A stretch of 64,000 bases of DNA from Pelodera strongyloides (GCA_036852015.1 JAANDG010000612.1:22228-86227); one strand, 5' to 3'. Counted from the stretch's first letter, positions 20,901 to 32,860 are shown. The notes: generated by a model not told the origin, from the letters alone. Translations and numbers: made by a program.

Positions 20901-23900
20901 ATGGAAGCGAAGCATCTGCAGGGCGCAGTTCGTATTCAGGCAGTGATCCTTGAACAGAAAAAAAGTGTTATTTGCACGCTGTGTGCTAAAGACTATCTGG
21001 TGATTAATAAACATCTCCACCCGCAGAACGGACATGCACCCGGTAGGCTGTTTATCAAAGAAGTGGTTACCGTAATCTACTCTGTGCCTTTGCACAAAAG
21101 GGTTATCGAACTTCCCGTCATTTCACTAACACAGAAAAGTGAAAACCCCGATTTCGCCCCGATCATTTATCGAAAAACCCCGATTTCGTCCCGATTATTT
21201 GTCGAAAAATCCCGATTTCGCCCCGATCACGGCCCGATTTTTTGAGGGACTTGATCGGGGCGAAATCGGGATTTTTGGTTTCCCATGAAATATATTAATT
21301 TATTAGTTCATAGAAAATATTTATATAATCATTCATTAATTCGCATATAGTATATTAATAACAGCGTTTAATTTTTTTTCAGTTTGAAGCCGGTCGAGCA
21401 CCAAAGCGAAGCACCGCCACCCTTTGCTTGTCCAGTTCCCAAATGTCACTCAAAAATTGTGAATCGAATGGAATTGGCTCGTCATTTTGTGGCGAATCAC
21501 GAGGAAGAAGCTGTGACGGGTCTCTGTCATCACATCCAAAGACGATTCGACAATTACGACGACTACGAGGTTTAGTTTAGCCTTGTCTACAACTCCGATT
21601 ATTTCCTCGGGAATATATCCTGGGGACAGAAAATAACATTCTAATGTGATCCACGAAGAGAGAAAGACCCATGGGGAATTGAGTGGTGAATATGTCCTGC
21701 GGGTTCTACAAATCACATGGTGCATATACATATCGTTATGTGATTCGAGCTGCGAGTGTAAAGCGCATTGGTAAAGCTTTACGTGTGATGCTGGTTTTAC
21801 AAAATAATTTGGAAGCGAATTGCAAAGCTTGCCCTGATTAGAGCTAACCAGGTTCTCCCTTGCCAAGTAAAAACCTGGCCGAGCCGGGACGATTTAAATT
21901 ATTAAAGGGAAGGAGATGAGGTTAACTTCAAGGTAGAGAACCGCGAGAAAGTTCTCCTCAATTTATTTGTACAGAATGTCCGAAAATTCAGAAATATTAC
22001 TGGGAAAACCGCATTGTTTGAAGTTTGAAGCCACATACTTATTCTCCGGCAAACAGTTCGGCCAGGTACCGTAGCTAGAAACAATTTCTGCGCTTTTAAT
22101 TTTAGAGCATTACTGTATTGGAGCCTCTTTATAAACGTAGGAATGATCTTTATTCGTTTGACCATTTGTAGAGGAAGAATGCAAATGAACGGATATAAAC
22201 CGTAAAAAACGAATTTTGACGTTGCTGGCTACGGTACCTGGACGAACTGTTTGTCGGGGAATAACTCTGTGAGTTCTAGGCTTCAAGCAATGCGGTTTTC
22301 ACGGTAATATTTCTTTCTACTAAAGTACCGGACATTCTGTACAAGTAAATTGAGGAAAACTTTTTTCTCGTGGGCCTGTCCCTTTCAAATTACTTCGTTT
22401 CAGGAGTTTCAAACGACAGTGGAAGACTGCTTTGGCACACAATTTTCTCAGGCAAATGGAAGTCGTAACTTCCTTAAAAGCAAAGCTGGCTATTTATACT
22501 GCCAGTACAACAGAAAAATTGCCGGGGTAATCGTGCCGGAAGTGTCCCATGGAAAGGAGATTCTCGTTCGAAAGCGTCTCACATCTCACACGTGTCCCGC
22601 ATACATGAAGGTTGCATTTTTATGGTATTGTATCTCTTTTTTTTTCACCGCATTCTACCTGTCTAGTTCTAGCAAATTTGGTGAATCTCTGGTGAAAGTT
22701 TATGGTTTGGCTCCCGGGCTCCCCCATTCCCTGTGTTCGGGGGTAAAGTTTGAATCATCGTAGTGCACCCGGGTAGAAACGTAGAAACTATGGAAAATGA
22801 CGGTAGAGCAAAAAGAGGAAGCTCAGGCACAATTATTAATTGTTTCTGTTTTTTTTTCTGTAATGATAGAAAAGTTTCTACTAATAAAAAGGTGCAGGAC
22901 AATTTTTGTCATTCTTATTGTTGTATGAAAGGTTTATTCCTAGGTAGAAACTATGGAAAATGACGGCAGTGTGATCGTTAACGGGGCTCTCTGCCACTAT
23001 AAACACGAATTGCAAATCTGCCCATATTTGACTGAACCACATTTACGCGAAAACTTGATTGAAACGGTGCTCAAAGGAAATGGAAAGGTATGATCTATGT
23101 ATTTTTTATCGGTTTGATGATTGTGTTTTCTCTGCGTCCCTGAACAGAAGAACCGAAATCATTATATTTTCCCAGTGAGGTGTTGTGTGTTATACTATAC
23201 AGGGTGTTTGACGACTACGACTAGGGGAAAGGACAAGTGCCTCGAAGTCTCCAGACTAGGCCATATGATGAGAAATAGAAATAGTCATTATTCAGGTGCA
23301 AATCGATAAGATCCGCCCTGCACAAGAGGTGCGCGAGGACTGGTCTTACGATATGAAGTTGCGTGTGCTCCGGGAATATCAGAAACAGAGTGGCCAGCCG
23401 GTCCGCTACGTCACGCTCAACGATGTGCCACAGAAATCATTAAATGAGTACGCATTTTTACCTCATTTCTCCCTTAATTCACTGACGAAACTTGCGTGCA
23501 AGCCGCGTGAGAACTGCGCGCAAGGGACGTTTGGCAATGTAGTGGCATGCCAAAATGCACGCGGAATGCAAGTGTTGGGGCACGACTTTATTCGTTTTCG
23601 ATTATTAATTAGCATATCGATTTATTGAGCCTTATGCTGTATCTTGCTGTAATTGAATTCATCTTTATCTACATTCATCTACTTCTAAAGTCCAATTTAG
23701 AATACGTATTTCGTTTTTAAATTATGCTCAATGTACATTTTAAGGGACAACATCAAGTTCAAGTCGGAAACCAACCACGTCGTCCAGGATCCCGATTGCG
23801 AATTACGGTCTTTTTTGGTTTGTTTTATTGGTCACTTCACTTTAAAGCGAAATACCAGCCGGTTTTTGAAACGCATCTCAAATATCTGCATTCGTATGCA

Positions 23901-25972
23901 GTTATGCTAAGTGGGGGTCTAACTGGGGTCTATTTTTCATTCTAATTTATGCTCATTTGCATACGAAGCATAAGAAAGCAGGGGTACGGATGCGTTTCAA
24001 AAACCGGCCGGTATTTCGCTTTAAATGAACCTCAGGCGCACAGCTCCCAAGTGTTTTGCTGGGTGCGAGGAGTTGCGTTGATGTGCTGCGCGGTAACTCA
24101 CCCCATCTTGTATTATTATTCGTTATCTATCTACCGCACACCTATCCGCGTACGCGATTAACGGTGAATAATTACGCGCGGGTTCACAAAAGCGCGTATT
24201 GAAGCGAAATTATTTATTACTGACGGACAAAAATCAATCAGCGCTCGTACAAACAAGAACATTGTAAATCAACAAATAAAGATACACGTAAATATAGAAT
24301 ATTTGTACGGTAATGGTAAAAAAATGAACGAGTATCAAGGCAACCAAAAAAACCTGTGGCTAGCCAACAATAGAAAACAAGCTATTGATAAGATAAGACT
24401 GATAAGTGTATATACTACTATCGAAGCATCTACTATTCGCATCCGAGCCACATTATGCGAAAACAATCGTGTCATGTATTATGCATTTTAGGCGGAAGAA
24501 GAAGCGCGTGCAAAAGACGAGCGTCAGCAACTCGAAATGGTAAAGCTGAAAGAATCACTGAAAGGAGTTAACAAGTTCTACTTGAACATGGCTACGGAAG
24601 GGGATGTGGCATCAGAAGAGCCTGAAGACGACGACTCCATACCAGATGACGATAACAAGTTCTACTTGAACATGGCTACGGAAGGGGATGTGCCATCAGA
24701 AGAGCTTGAAGACGACGACTGCATACCAGATAACGATCTTCCATGTACTTCCTCATCAATACAACAAGTGAAAGATGAAGTTGAGGCAGTTCTGAACACG
24801 AAACCAATTGCGATACTACCTCCAATCCCCAACCAATGGCCTGACTGCAACTTTGAATTGCCGGAAACAAGTCATTTGTCATGCGACACCAAAGATGTTC
24901 ATGTCAAAGCCGAGATTGAGTAAGTACATTTCTCTGCGATTTCGCACCGAAAAAGTGGGCTGTGCGAATTCGCACAACAAACTTTCCATCGGCAAAATAC
25001 CCGATGCGAAATAGCAGACCCTTGCTCTGCGAATTCGCACTGAAAAGCGTAACACTTTTCGCCCTCTCCGTTGTGCCTGCTCTCTGGCTGATGCAATTGC
25101 ACTGCGAATTCGCACCAGACATACGGCGAATTCGCAGAGCAGGAAATTCAAAAGAATTCCTAGAGAATTTTCTTTTTGGTTTTTTTTCGGTGTGAATTCG
25201 CAGCACAACATCCTATATGGTTTTTTTTTCTTAGATTGCATCTTATTACTTTTACGGCATGATCATGGAAAACCAATAGACCTAAATAGCAAAAGTCTAT
25301 CCCATAGACCTAAATAGCAACGTAATAGCACGAGCAATAGTGCACAGTTAGCACCAAAAGAGAGCGAATTGTAGCGTACTATTGCTCGTGCTATTACGGT
25401 GCTATTTAGGTCTATGTACTAGACCTGGTCTATTCATTTTGTGTGTACCTCCAATCATTCACTTTACGCGAGTAATATGTACAACTTCGTTTTTAGGGAC
25501 GACGCTTCGGAGTATACTGCTGCGCTGAGTAACCAATTGATATGCGGCACTACGGTAAAGGTAGAGATTAAGGAAGACGGAGAACTTGAGCCAGAGGATT
25601 TCCAAACTCGGCCCTCGACGTCAACGGCTTTAGGAACTAGTAAGTGCAGAAAACTATGAACATATACTGAGTAGCAGTACACGGACGACTAAAAACTCAG
25701 CTAATGATGCGAAGATTTGACAAATATATGTCTTTACTATATAGTATAACGAGTGTGTAGATGATAAGAATAGTAATAGTAATTATCCTGTATCTTGAAC
25801 CAAGATCTTGCGCTTTTGATCATTGCACACACACGCGCACACACACGCACACACACGCACACGCACACATACACACACAAAGACACATACACATACACGC
25901 ACAAAGACACATACACATACACGCACAAAGACACATACACATACACACACACACATACACACACACACACAC

Positions 25973-26012
<40 letters not shown>

Positions 26013-27370
26013 CTGACAATCACAACATGAGGTAGAGAAATGCAAAATATTTGAACGAAAGAGAACGATATATCTGAAGAAATAGCATAAACATTAAAGT
26101 ACAGTCTCTCTTAATCACCTACAAACTTTGCCTAACTTTGTCGCGTTTGCCTAATGAAATCAATTGTTTCAGAGCCTCAACTTGTCGTGCCAGTTCTGGA
26201 GCTAAAGAGAAGCGAAGGTAGAAGGCCACATACGCCATATAGGCCAGCTGCGTATTTGGACTACATTGGATCAAACGTGCCTACTAAAAGAAAGAAACGC
26301 ACAACTCCCACCGAGGAGCCGGCACCGTTGCGGAAGAAGCATAACCCTCCTACACCCAGGGTGATTATTGCGCCGAGGAAGGTTGTAGGCACCGTCCCGG
26401 TTGGTTATGTTTATTTGTTTATTGTAGTTTATGGGTGCGCTTATTGTTAGTGTAATTAACAGTCACATTACACTCTTTTGAAAGAAGAAATTACTGTGAT
26501 TTTTGACTGCGGAAACGTTGTGCCTACTATCGCATTATATAAAGGAGAAGAGTTTACTTGGTCTTTTGTTTGTGTGAACGAAGCGGAAATTAGAATATCT
26601 AAGAGGCTATAAAAGGAGAATCGGAGCCCAGTGTTGAGCATGCGAAATTCGAATTTTATTTCATGATTTTACAAGATAAAGTTGCAAAAGTTTCAAATAA
26701 GTGTGCTCACTGATCTTCGCATTTTAGACTTTGAAAGTCGTCTGGGTGTTTTATATATCCAATCATTTAGCGCCAAGCCAGCGAAGCAGCAGCTCCAAGC
26801 AACAGACTTCGTATCTCCCTTCAGTGCCCGAAGGACCAACCATGTTTTGCCAGTGAAAAGAGGAACTCGCAGTATAGATCCTTTTCGGATATTTTATTTA
26901 AAAAATAATCGTTACTTGTTTTTTGTTGTTGTTATGTTTTCATAAATTGTACTTTTTTTGTTGTTGCCACGCTGTTTTGTGCTACAAAACACTGAGATGA
27001 AATTCTATCCGCTTTATTGTGTGCTATAAAACACTGAGATTTGGTCGTCTTGTGCTTTCCACAGGGAACGAAGAATTTTTCCCTCAGGGAGTTGTTGTCC
27101 TCAGGGAATTTGTGTCCCTGCCTGGGAACAAATTCCCCGTGAGTGGTGAATACGGCCTCTGCTCTTGCTCTGTTAGATTAGCATATGTAGAATTGCCGCA
27201 AGCATCTGCACCTGCAGTAGTGACCATGTCAGCTCCCTTATTTGAATGCTCCCTAGGGTCCTCCTGGTGTTCGCGGGCCGCCTATGGCACCTTTACTTCG
27301 TCCTGCCTATAATGGAACTGGCCTACGGGGTCGCACAGCACCCGACCTCCGTAACTTTATAAGGCTATAG
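20901..27370 (+). CDS. C2H2 zinc-finger protein with FAR1/MULE-like Cys/His domain
   Basis: Exons: 20901-21049, 21383-21569, 22404-22610, 22944-23087, 23296-23447, 23745-23817, 24492-24919, 25497-25639, 26173-26399, 27257-27370; phases join to 607 aa. Residues 25-45 hold a CxxC...HxH degenerate finger. Residues 66-89 are a C2H2 finger (C-x4-C-x12-H-x4-H). Residues about 113-202 ([14 protein letters not shown] ... SHTCPAYMK ... ALCHYKHEL) resemble the WRKY/GCM1-fold FAR1-type DNA-binding domain of Mutator transposases, with Cys145, Cys176, His199 and His202 as possible ligands. There is a Lys/Arg-rich helix and then an acidic region with a 28-residue tandem duplication. SUMO-type VKAE and VKVE motifs follow, then a basic Pro-rich stretch ([16 protein letters not shown]) and a Gly/Arg/Pro tail. 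Probable nuclear DNA-binding regulator, perhaps transposase-derived. The donors ending exons 1 and 6 (GTTTAT, GTTTGT) were chosen because they restore phase and are the least certain. Confidence 0.8.
21134..21284. mobile_element. Foldback repeat, CCCCGATTTCGCCCCGATCA family
   Basis: Three tandem CCCCGATTTCG(C/T)CCCGAT units are followed by the inverted GATCGGGGCGAAATCGGG. It lies in the first intron of the zinc-finger gene. A shorter relative is at 52942-53032. Confidence 0.8.
21902..22388. mobile_element. ~490-bp palindromic element, GGTACCGTAG family
   Basis: The TTAAAGGGA end is matched by the inverted TCCCTTTCAA end. Inner inverted segments include CAGTTCGGCCAGGTACCGTA and TACGGTACCTGGACGAACTG. 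A second copy is at 30243-30680. Confidence 0.8.
22781..22803 (+). repeat. Intronic copy of the first 23 bp of a coding exon
   Basis: Matches the start of exon 22944-23087 (GTAGAAACTATGGAAAATGA and three more bases) about 160 bp upstream in the same intron. It lacks a pyrimidine-rich AG acceptor, so it is probably an unused duplication remnant. Confidence 0.8.
23841..24025. mobile_element. 185-bp TIR element, TTTAAAGCGAAATACC family
   Basis: The left end TTTAAAGCGAAATACCAGCC and right end GGCCGGTATTTCGCTTTAAA are inverted repeats, each followed inward by GGTTTTTGAAACGCATC or its complement. Non-autonomous, MITE-like. It lies in the zinc-finger gene intron. Confidence 0.9.
24570..24737 (+). 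repeat. In-frame 84-bp tandem duplication in an exon
   Basis: Two consecutive copies encode [13 protein letters not shown](A/P)SEE followed by an Asp-rich segment, 28 aa each, with four amino-acid differences. It forms the acidic region of the zinc-finger protein. Confidence 0.95.
24930..25210. mobile_element. Palindromic repeat rich in GCGAATTCGC
   Basis: TGCGAATTCGCA-like sequence recurs six or more times. The outer arms (GCGATTTCGCACCGAAAAA and TTTTTTCGGTGTGAATTCGC) are inverted. It lies in the intron after exon 24492-24919. Confidence 0.7.
25302..25416. mobile_element. Foldback element, TAGACCTAAATAGCA family
   Basis: CATAGACCTAAATAGCAACG ... AGCACGAGCAATAG is mirrored by CTATTGCTCGTGCTATTACG ... 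GTGCTATTTAGGTCTATG. A partial extra copy of the left end starts at about 25276. Confidence 0.8.
25825..26011 (+). repeat. (CA)n microsatellite
   Basis: About 185 bp of CA dinucleotides with interspersed CACGCACAAAGACACATACA units. It lies in a zinc-finger gene intron. His/Thr and Cys/Val ORFs here are artefacts. Confidence 0.98.
26532..26750 (+). mobile_element. Dispersed ~220-bp repeat, TATATAAAGGAGAAGA family
   Basis: Starts TATATAAAGGAGAAGAGTTT and contains GGAGCCCAGTGTTGAGCA and GCGAAATTCGAATTTTATTT. Further copies are at 45831-46070, 46071-46312, 50990-51210 and 55841-56031. Confidence 0.75.
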
Positions 27371-28177
27371 GCTATAGGCTATAACTGTTCACACGTATTA
27401 TGTAATAGGTGTGAATAAGTTCAAATGTTTAAAAATTACGTAACCTCCGAGTCATAAAAATGCCCTATGGCCCCGAAGTATTTGCTTATATCGCTTTTTT
27501 CGATGAAAATGCAGCAGTATACGAATAGGTTGTCGAGACGTGCAGACTCAAAGGGGCGATGTCTGATCAGTCCAAAGGGTTAACAGGACGCGGTCAACTT
27601 TTTGCCTTTTTTGTATAGTTTGTGTTTTGATAACGCGAAACTCTGGCCGGTGTGCGGCCCACAAAAAAGGGGTGGGACCAGGCCCGTTTTGGGCCTGGTA
27701 GAGGCGTTAGGATGGCGATCTTCAACATTCGTGTGCATTTTAGTTCGCCTAAACCAAGCCTACACCGGGCGCACACCAGCCGCCCACCTTTTCTGTGTCT
27801 CTCGAGCCATTTTCTCATTTATGGGCGAGGTGTAGGCGGCCCACCTTTTTCGGGCCCAGTGCAGGCCTCGCACCGGCACGCTTTTTGCTTTCACGCTATT
27901 AGTTTTTATAAAAAGTTTAATATAATATAATAAAATTGAAGCATTGTTTTCCTTTGCTGACACACTTCCGTAGTTTGTCCACATCTTTCTCTGACACACT
28001 TCCGTAGTTTGTCCACATCTTACCACAGAAAAACCGCCGGTAGCCAGTCAAAAAATAATTTCCACCAAAACCCTTTGGTATTCGTGATCGCCAAACGGTT
28101 TGCCGATCACTGAAAGCCCGAAAAACCCGTCGCCAATGGCCAATTGGTCGCCATTTTTCCTATTCGAAGTATTTCAG
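27371..28177. other. Intergenic after the zinc-finger gene
   Basis: GGCTATA is repeated three times directly over the stop codon. A foldback-like GC-rich segment (27645-27890, with GGCCCAC and GCCGGTGTGCGG mirrored near the right end) follows. A ~31-bp unit (TGACACACTTCCGTAGTTTG and following bases) occurs twice in tandem at 27957-28022. No coding sequence seen. Confidence 0.5.
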
Positions 28178-31100
28178 ATGTGGGTTTGTGATTCCTATTT
28201 ACGTGAACAGTACTTCAACAAGAAAGCAAGGACGGAAGAGTACAAATTACTGAGGAAAGAGGTGCGAATGCTTGGTATTTTATTGAGGGAAAGTTAGTTA
28301 CCTTTAGTATAATTGCTGAAAGTTCTTGATTACCTTCACACCTTGACAAGCTACTATTGATTGCAAATCCAATGCTTCACATTTTCGCATTACGTACGGT
28401 TTTTAGGAGTAATACAAAATCACGTTTGGCCTTAAACCCCTTACACAAAAATCAGTAGGACAGCTAAGCTAGATCTATTTATTAAATAATAAAAATTAGT
28501 TCTAGCTATTGTATTATTCTTTACGCTTCGTAATCTAATTTTATGTATGGTCCCTTATCGGTTAATGGGTTATGAAGCACAGTGTCGTATTGTTGTGGTA
28601 ACCTACGTGTGTGTTTTTCCGCTTATTTGCGACACACCGGCCGGTTATTGAAATACATCGAATACACCAGCATTAGTATGCAGCATATGCAAATGAGCGT
28701 GAATTAGCATAAAAAATCGAGCAAAATCGAGTAAATTTGCAACGCTGCAGACTAATGCATCTGTCCACGTTACGTTGCAAAAACCGACCAGTATTTCGCG
28801 TTTATTTATTTATTTATTAAATAACACCGAGGTGTGCATCAAATAATATGATGAAGAGAAAGCAATGTAGATATAACGAAACCAGTTGTACTGTAGTCGA
28901 TTAGCAATCGGGTAAAAGAAAAATGTGAAGGTGTATTATCATACTCTTGGTCTGCTTTACATAGTTTTGCAAATATTTCCCCAAATCCTTTGTTATATGG
29001 GCGACATTGTATTGTTACCTCAAAAAATGGGCCACGAGATAAGAACTTCACAATTGGGCTTAGGTAAAAGTAACTATTACAACTGAATCTCAAAAACTAG
29101 CACAGTGAATACCCTCCACCCGCAGGCAACCTTATGCGCTACAATAAAATGTCGCAGCGCCGCAAATGGCTTTTAGTGGATAATCCACTTGATTTTGGGA
29201 AACTTGCAAAAATATGACGAAAAAAGAAAGGCACAAATAACAAAGCACAGTGTTAGAATAAAGACCCGCATCGATATATCCCGCATAATGTTTACAAGAA
29301 AAGAACCAATCGAACAATGAAATACATAAAGCGATTAAACAAAGATTTGTAGTTAATTCTTCTTCGTAGACAGAATAATAGCTTCTTCTTCTTCGTAGTC
29401 GAAATCAAATACCAAGGGTAATATGGGTTCCCTACCAGTTCATTCCATAAACTAAACGAATTATCATTAACGATTCAAAGTAAGGGTATACTCTCGGAAA
29501 TTGGATGTTACATCATTTATTTCTAACATCGTAAGTAGATCATTTCTACCATCATTTCTATCCATTGACTTTAAACGTTTACTGTTTATACTTGACTCAA
29601 GTTGCGGATTGACTCAAGTTTATAAAACTTTTCATCTCTTTAGATAGATGAGCTGCAAAAATGTATCGACGAATTAATAAAACAGATTCATGTAAGTCAT
29701 TTTTGTTTTTACACGAATAGAAGTCAATCCGCGCAAGAGGTCCATGTGTGGTGTAGTCCATTTGATGACGGTTTTGGAGTGAATTGGTCACCAAATGGTC
29801 ACGAAGTGGTTACCAAATCCAAATGATCACCAATAACAGCATGTTGTTATGCCAAATTTTTTATTGTATAGCTTTACAATATAAATTATACACCTTTTAA
29901 ATGGTCACAACGCGGTCACCAAATGGACCGCTGAATTTACTGTATTCGTCGGCTTTTTATAAAATAGCAATAATGAATAGTAGTTGGCCTAGAGCACGTA
30001 AATGCCCAGCTCGGGTCATCTCGGCTGTGACTATCTCTATCACTGACTGAAAGTACTTAATTAATTATTATGCACTAAATAATATCACATTGAATTATTT
30101 ATTTGAGGCGTTGAACGTGGAAAACAGAGCAATGCGGCGACATGAGGAAGTTGTCATTGATTTGCAGGAACAGGATGCTCCCGGACTCAGGTTAGGTTTG
30201 TGCTCTTACGTAACGTAACATAACGTTTACGTACTATTACTATTAAAGGGAGAGGCTCACGAGAAAAATGTTGTCCTCGATTTACTTGCACAGAGTGTCC
30301 GGAATTTCAGAAATATTACTGTGAAAACCGCATTGTTTGAAGCCTATAACTCACAGAGTTATTCTTCGGCAAACAGTTCGACCAGGTACCGTTGTCAGGA
30401 TCATTTTTTGCGCTTTTAGGGCATTCCTGTGTTGGAAACGCCTCTTTATAATTGTAGGAACGATCTCTATCGTTAGAACATTATTACGTTGAAAAAGAAT
30501 GCAAGTGAACGGATATAAACAATAAAAACTAATTTTTTGTTGCTGACTACGGTACCTGGTCGAACTGTTTAGCATAGAATATCTCTGCGAGTTCTAGATG
30601 CAAATAAATGCGGGTTTCACAGTAATATTACTGAAATTCCAGACATTCTGTGCAAGAAAATTGAGGAAAACTTTTTTAAATCCACAAAAAAAGTAAAACC
30701 CACAAAAAACTATGACTTGAAGATTAGGGGTTTATTTATAGGGGGTTTCCATGTATGGCCGATTTTCCTTCCAAGTATCGAAAAATTTACCGTATCTTGG
30801 CACTACACGAGAATATCTACAGGCAGTTTTTACGACCGATCGCCACGGGACCATTTTAAAAAGAGTATAAACTCTCGTAGTCCCTTCACCAGGTATTTAA
30901 GTAGACGGATAATGTACAACAGTTTATTTCGTTGGATAGAGCAAGGCATTATTAGGCGATGATGAAACACGGTCCAGACTTGCGCTGGTAGACGATCGGG
31001 ATCGGTAGCGTACACTGAGCGCAAAGACTGCAGACTTGAGCTGCGAACTCTACATCGATAGTATAACCCATATCTGGGCTGAACTGGCAATGTTTTATTT

Positions 31101-31532
31101 GGGTTTAGTCGTTGTGAAACGTAGAAACGTCACAATACATTTGTTCAATAAAAAATGTCTCTCCCCGTTTCGATGGCGGATTTTCTATAGTGCGGATGTG
31201 TCAAATTTGCCCAAAATTACGGTACACTATTTTGCAATTGATACTTTGGAGGAAAACACACGGTTTTTGGCATACACGGAAACCCCATGAAGCTAATTAG
31301 GAGCGTCATTGTCAGCCACGCTCATCGGCAGTGAGTGCACGTACGCATCGGCCATTGGACTAAGGGTGTTTGAATGTTTCTATTTACGTATGTATGATCT
31401 AACAAGTTATTTTTCAGTGCCCTACCTTCGAATCCCAAAGCTGACATTGATGTGTCGGACTATATATTACTAATATATGCTACTTGCTATTATTTGCTTA
31501 GCGTTTATTTGATTTCATGCTCCGTAAAATAA
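28178..31532 (+). CDS. Small leucine-zipper protein, possibly tail-anchored (tentative model)
   Basis: Exons 28178-28261, 29644-29691 and 30108-30190 join in phase and are well supported by splice sites and composition. The fourth (31418-31532, ending in TAA) is tentative. The product would be 109 aa. Residues about 20-55 have leucines at four consecutive seventh positions (LRKEIDELQKCIDELIKQIH, then AL), a classical zipper. A basic patch (NKKAR) precedes it but does not match the bZIP basic-region consensus. The tentative last exon ends in a hydrophobic stretch (YILLIYATCYYLLSVYLIS) that could be a tail anchor. TTTCAG abuts the proposed ATG, so this is either a trans-spliced start or an internal exon of a longer gene. 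Family not recognised. Introns are packed with dispersed repeats. Confidence 0.45.
28629..28802. mobile_element. Diverged TIR element, GCGAAATACCGGCC family
   Basis: CACCGGCCGGTTATTGAAAT on the left and AAAACCGACCAGTATTTCGC on the right. The interior contains a TATGCAAATGAGC motif typical of the family. Confidence 0.6.
28803..28862 (+). repeat. Third copy of the TTTATTAAATAACACCGAGG repeat
   Basis: Same repeat as the inverted pair at 7103-7152 and 7833-7907. Confidence 0.75.
30243..30680. mobile_element. ~440-bp palindromic element, GGTACCGT family (second copy)
   Basis: Shares AGAGGCTCACGAGAAAAATG, CAGTTCGACCAGGTACCGTT and CCGCATTGTTTGAAGCC with the element at 21902-22388. It lies in the intron after exon 30108-30190. 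Confidence 0.8.
30741..30858. repeat. Dispersed repeat, CCAAGTATCGAAAAATTTACC family
   Basis: GGTTTCCATGTATGGCC ... GACCGATCGCCACGGGACCA matches the reverse complement of about 16775-16900 in the GST kappa intron. Confidence 0.75.
31175..31290. repeat. Dispersed repeat related to 16628-16740
   Basis: Contains TTCTATAGTGCGGATGTGTC, AAATTACGGTACACTATTTT and a GGAAACCCCAT end, inverted relative to the GST kappa intron copy. Confidence 0.65.
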
Positions 31533-32135
31533 TTACTTCCTTTTTTTTTAGCTTCAAATTTTAGTTTTCTTTTGACAGATCAGATCATCATTCTTTGTCT
31601 TTGATAAAAGGAAAGGAACTTTTCGCAAGCCTCCTCTAATGACGGACAAATGTAAGAAAGTCTCTAGTTCGTTTTTAAAGCGAAATAAGGTCCGGTTTTT
31701 GAAACGTACTGCAGTTTATAGTTTATACATAATGAGAAAATGGGCTTAATTTAAAATAAAAAATCGCACGCACATGCACGTGTGAAAATTTGTTATTTGT
31801 CGCTGAAAATTGATGTTCACTGAAAATTGAAAGAAAAATGTTGTTATGCTTTGCTTCATGTTATATTTAATTTTTGTTGTTCGGATCTTTCGTTATCGAT
31901 CGATAAAAGGTTGATTTTCATAATTCTTTCTTTTTGTCTATGCTAATAAAGTTTTGCAAATGTTTCAGGGTTTGTTCATGAAAAGAAACACATTTAGCCA
32001 ACTTCTTATAGATGCTAATCAGTCTTCAATCTTCAAAACATATAAAGCTCGCACACATTTGTACTTCGACTTGGTTTATATTCTCTTCTCTATTTTCGTC
32101 AATTGCAATCGCTCGTACTGTAAGACGAACGCACA

Positions 32136-32860
32136 ATGTGGACTTCATGGGCGATTGTTCTTTTGGAACTCGGACTCGCATACATTCCTATTAGAGAGCT
32201 ATGGCGCAAGTAAGTTCAACCGTTCTGGTTAGGACTTAGTTTTTTTTTTGTCATTTCGTAGCATGGTACACGACACGACACATGATGCGAAGGGAAAATA
32301 TTGGAACTGGTATTTAATGTCATAGGTAGAGTTTTCTAGCAGAGTAGTGAAGGGGCTATATGTGGTTTGCAAAGCAGTAGTTTTTGAGAATTACACATCT
32401 TAGCACGTAGTACTTGCGCATTTCGTAGATTTACTAAAATCTCAAGTAGTCAGGCACAGAACGCTAATGGTTAAATATTCCAGTTCGACTTTCCCTGCTC
32501 GACTTCGTAGAGCGACGGCGTTCCTGAGCGGAGTGCGTGTTAGTCCGTCCGTCGCCGAGGTGGCTGCGTCACGGACGATGCGATCTCCTCTCAGACTAGT
32601 TGAAAGGGTGCGTGTTTATTAGAAAAATGTACAATACTCTTTATATAAAACTCCTACTCTCTCTCTCATTCTCTCTTATGAAGGCTTCAAAGGTCTCGTT
32701 TCAGCTCCCTGTCGGCCCGTCATCTCCCAGCCATGCTCCCACTACTGTGGCCTCCTCCTCTCCTATGTCCATGAGGAGTCCCTCAAGGGCCTCACCTCAG
32801 TTGGGCCCTATCGACAGAACCCTGGACTCCCCTAACTTTAACGCCGAGGAAGTGTTTTGA
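32136..32860 (+). CDS. Small protein with N-terminal membrane segment and Ser/Pro-rich tail
   Basis: Exons 32136-32209, 32484-32607 and 32684-32860 join in phase to 124 aa. The N-terminus MWTSWAIVLLELGLAYIPIR is a likely signal anchor or transmembrane helix. A basic segment (ARLRRATAFLSGVRVSPSVA ... RSPLRLVER) follows, then a Ser/Pro-rich tail ending LDSPNFNAEEVF. AATAAA at 32898-32903 supports the 3' end. An in-frame TAA upstream of the ATG and an AG just before it (TGTAAG|AC) suggest this is a first coding exon. I do not recognise the family. It could instead be the 3' end of the zipper gene if an unseen exon bridges them. Confidence 0.6.

Noticed and set aside
25737..26045. Cys/Val- and His/Thr-rich open frames
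   Set aside because: Translations of the CA microsatellite on both strands.
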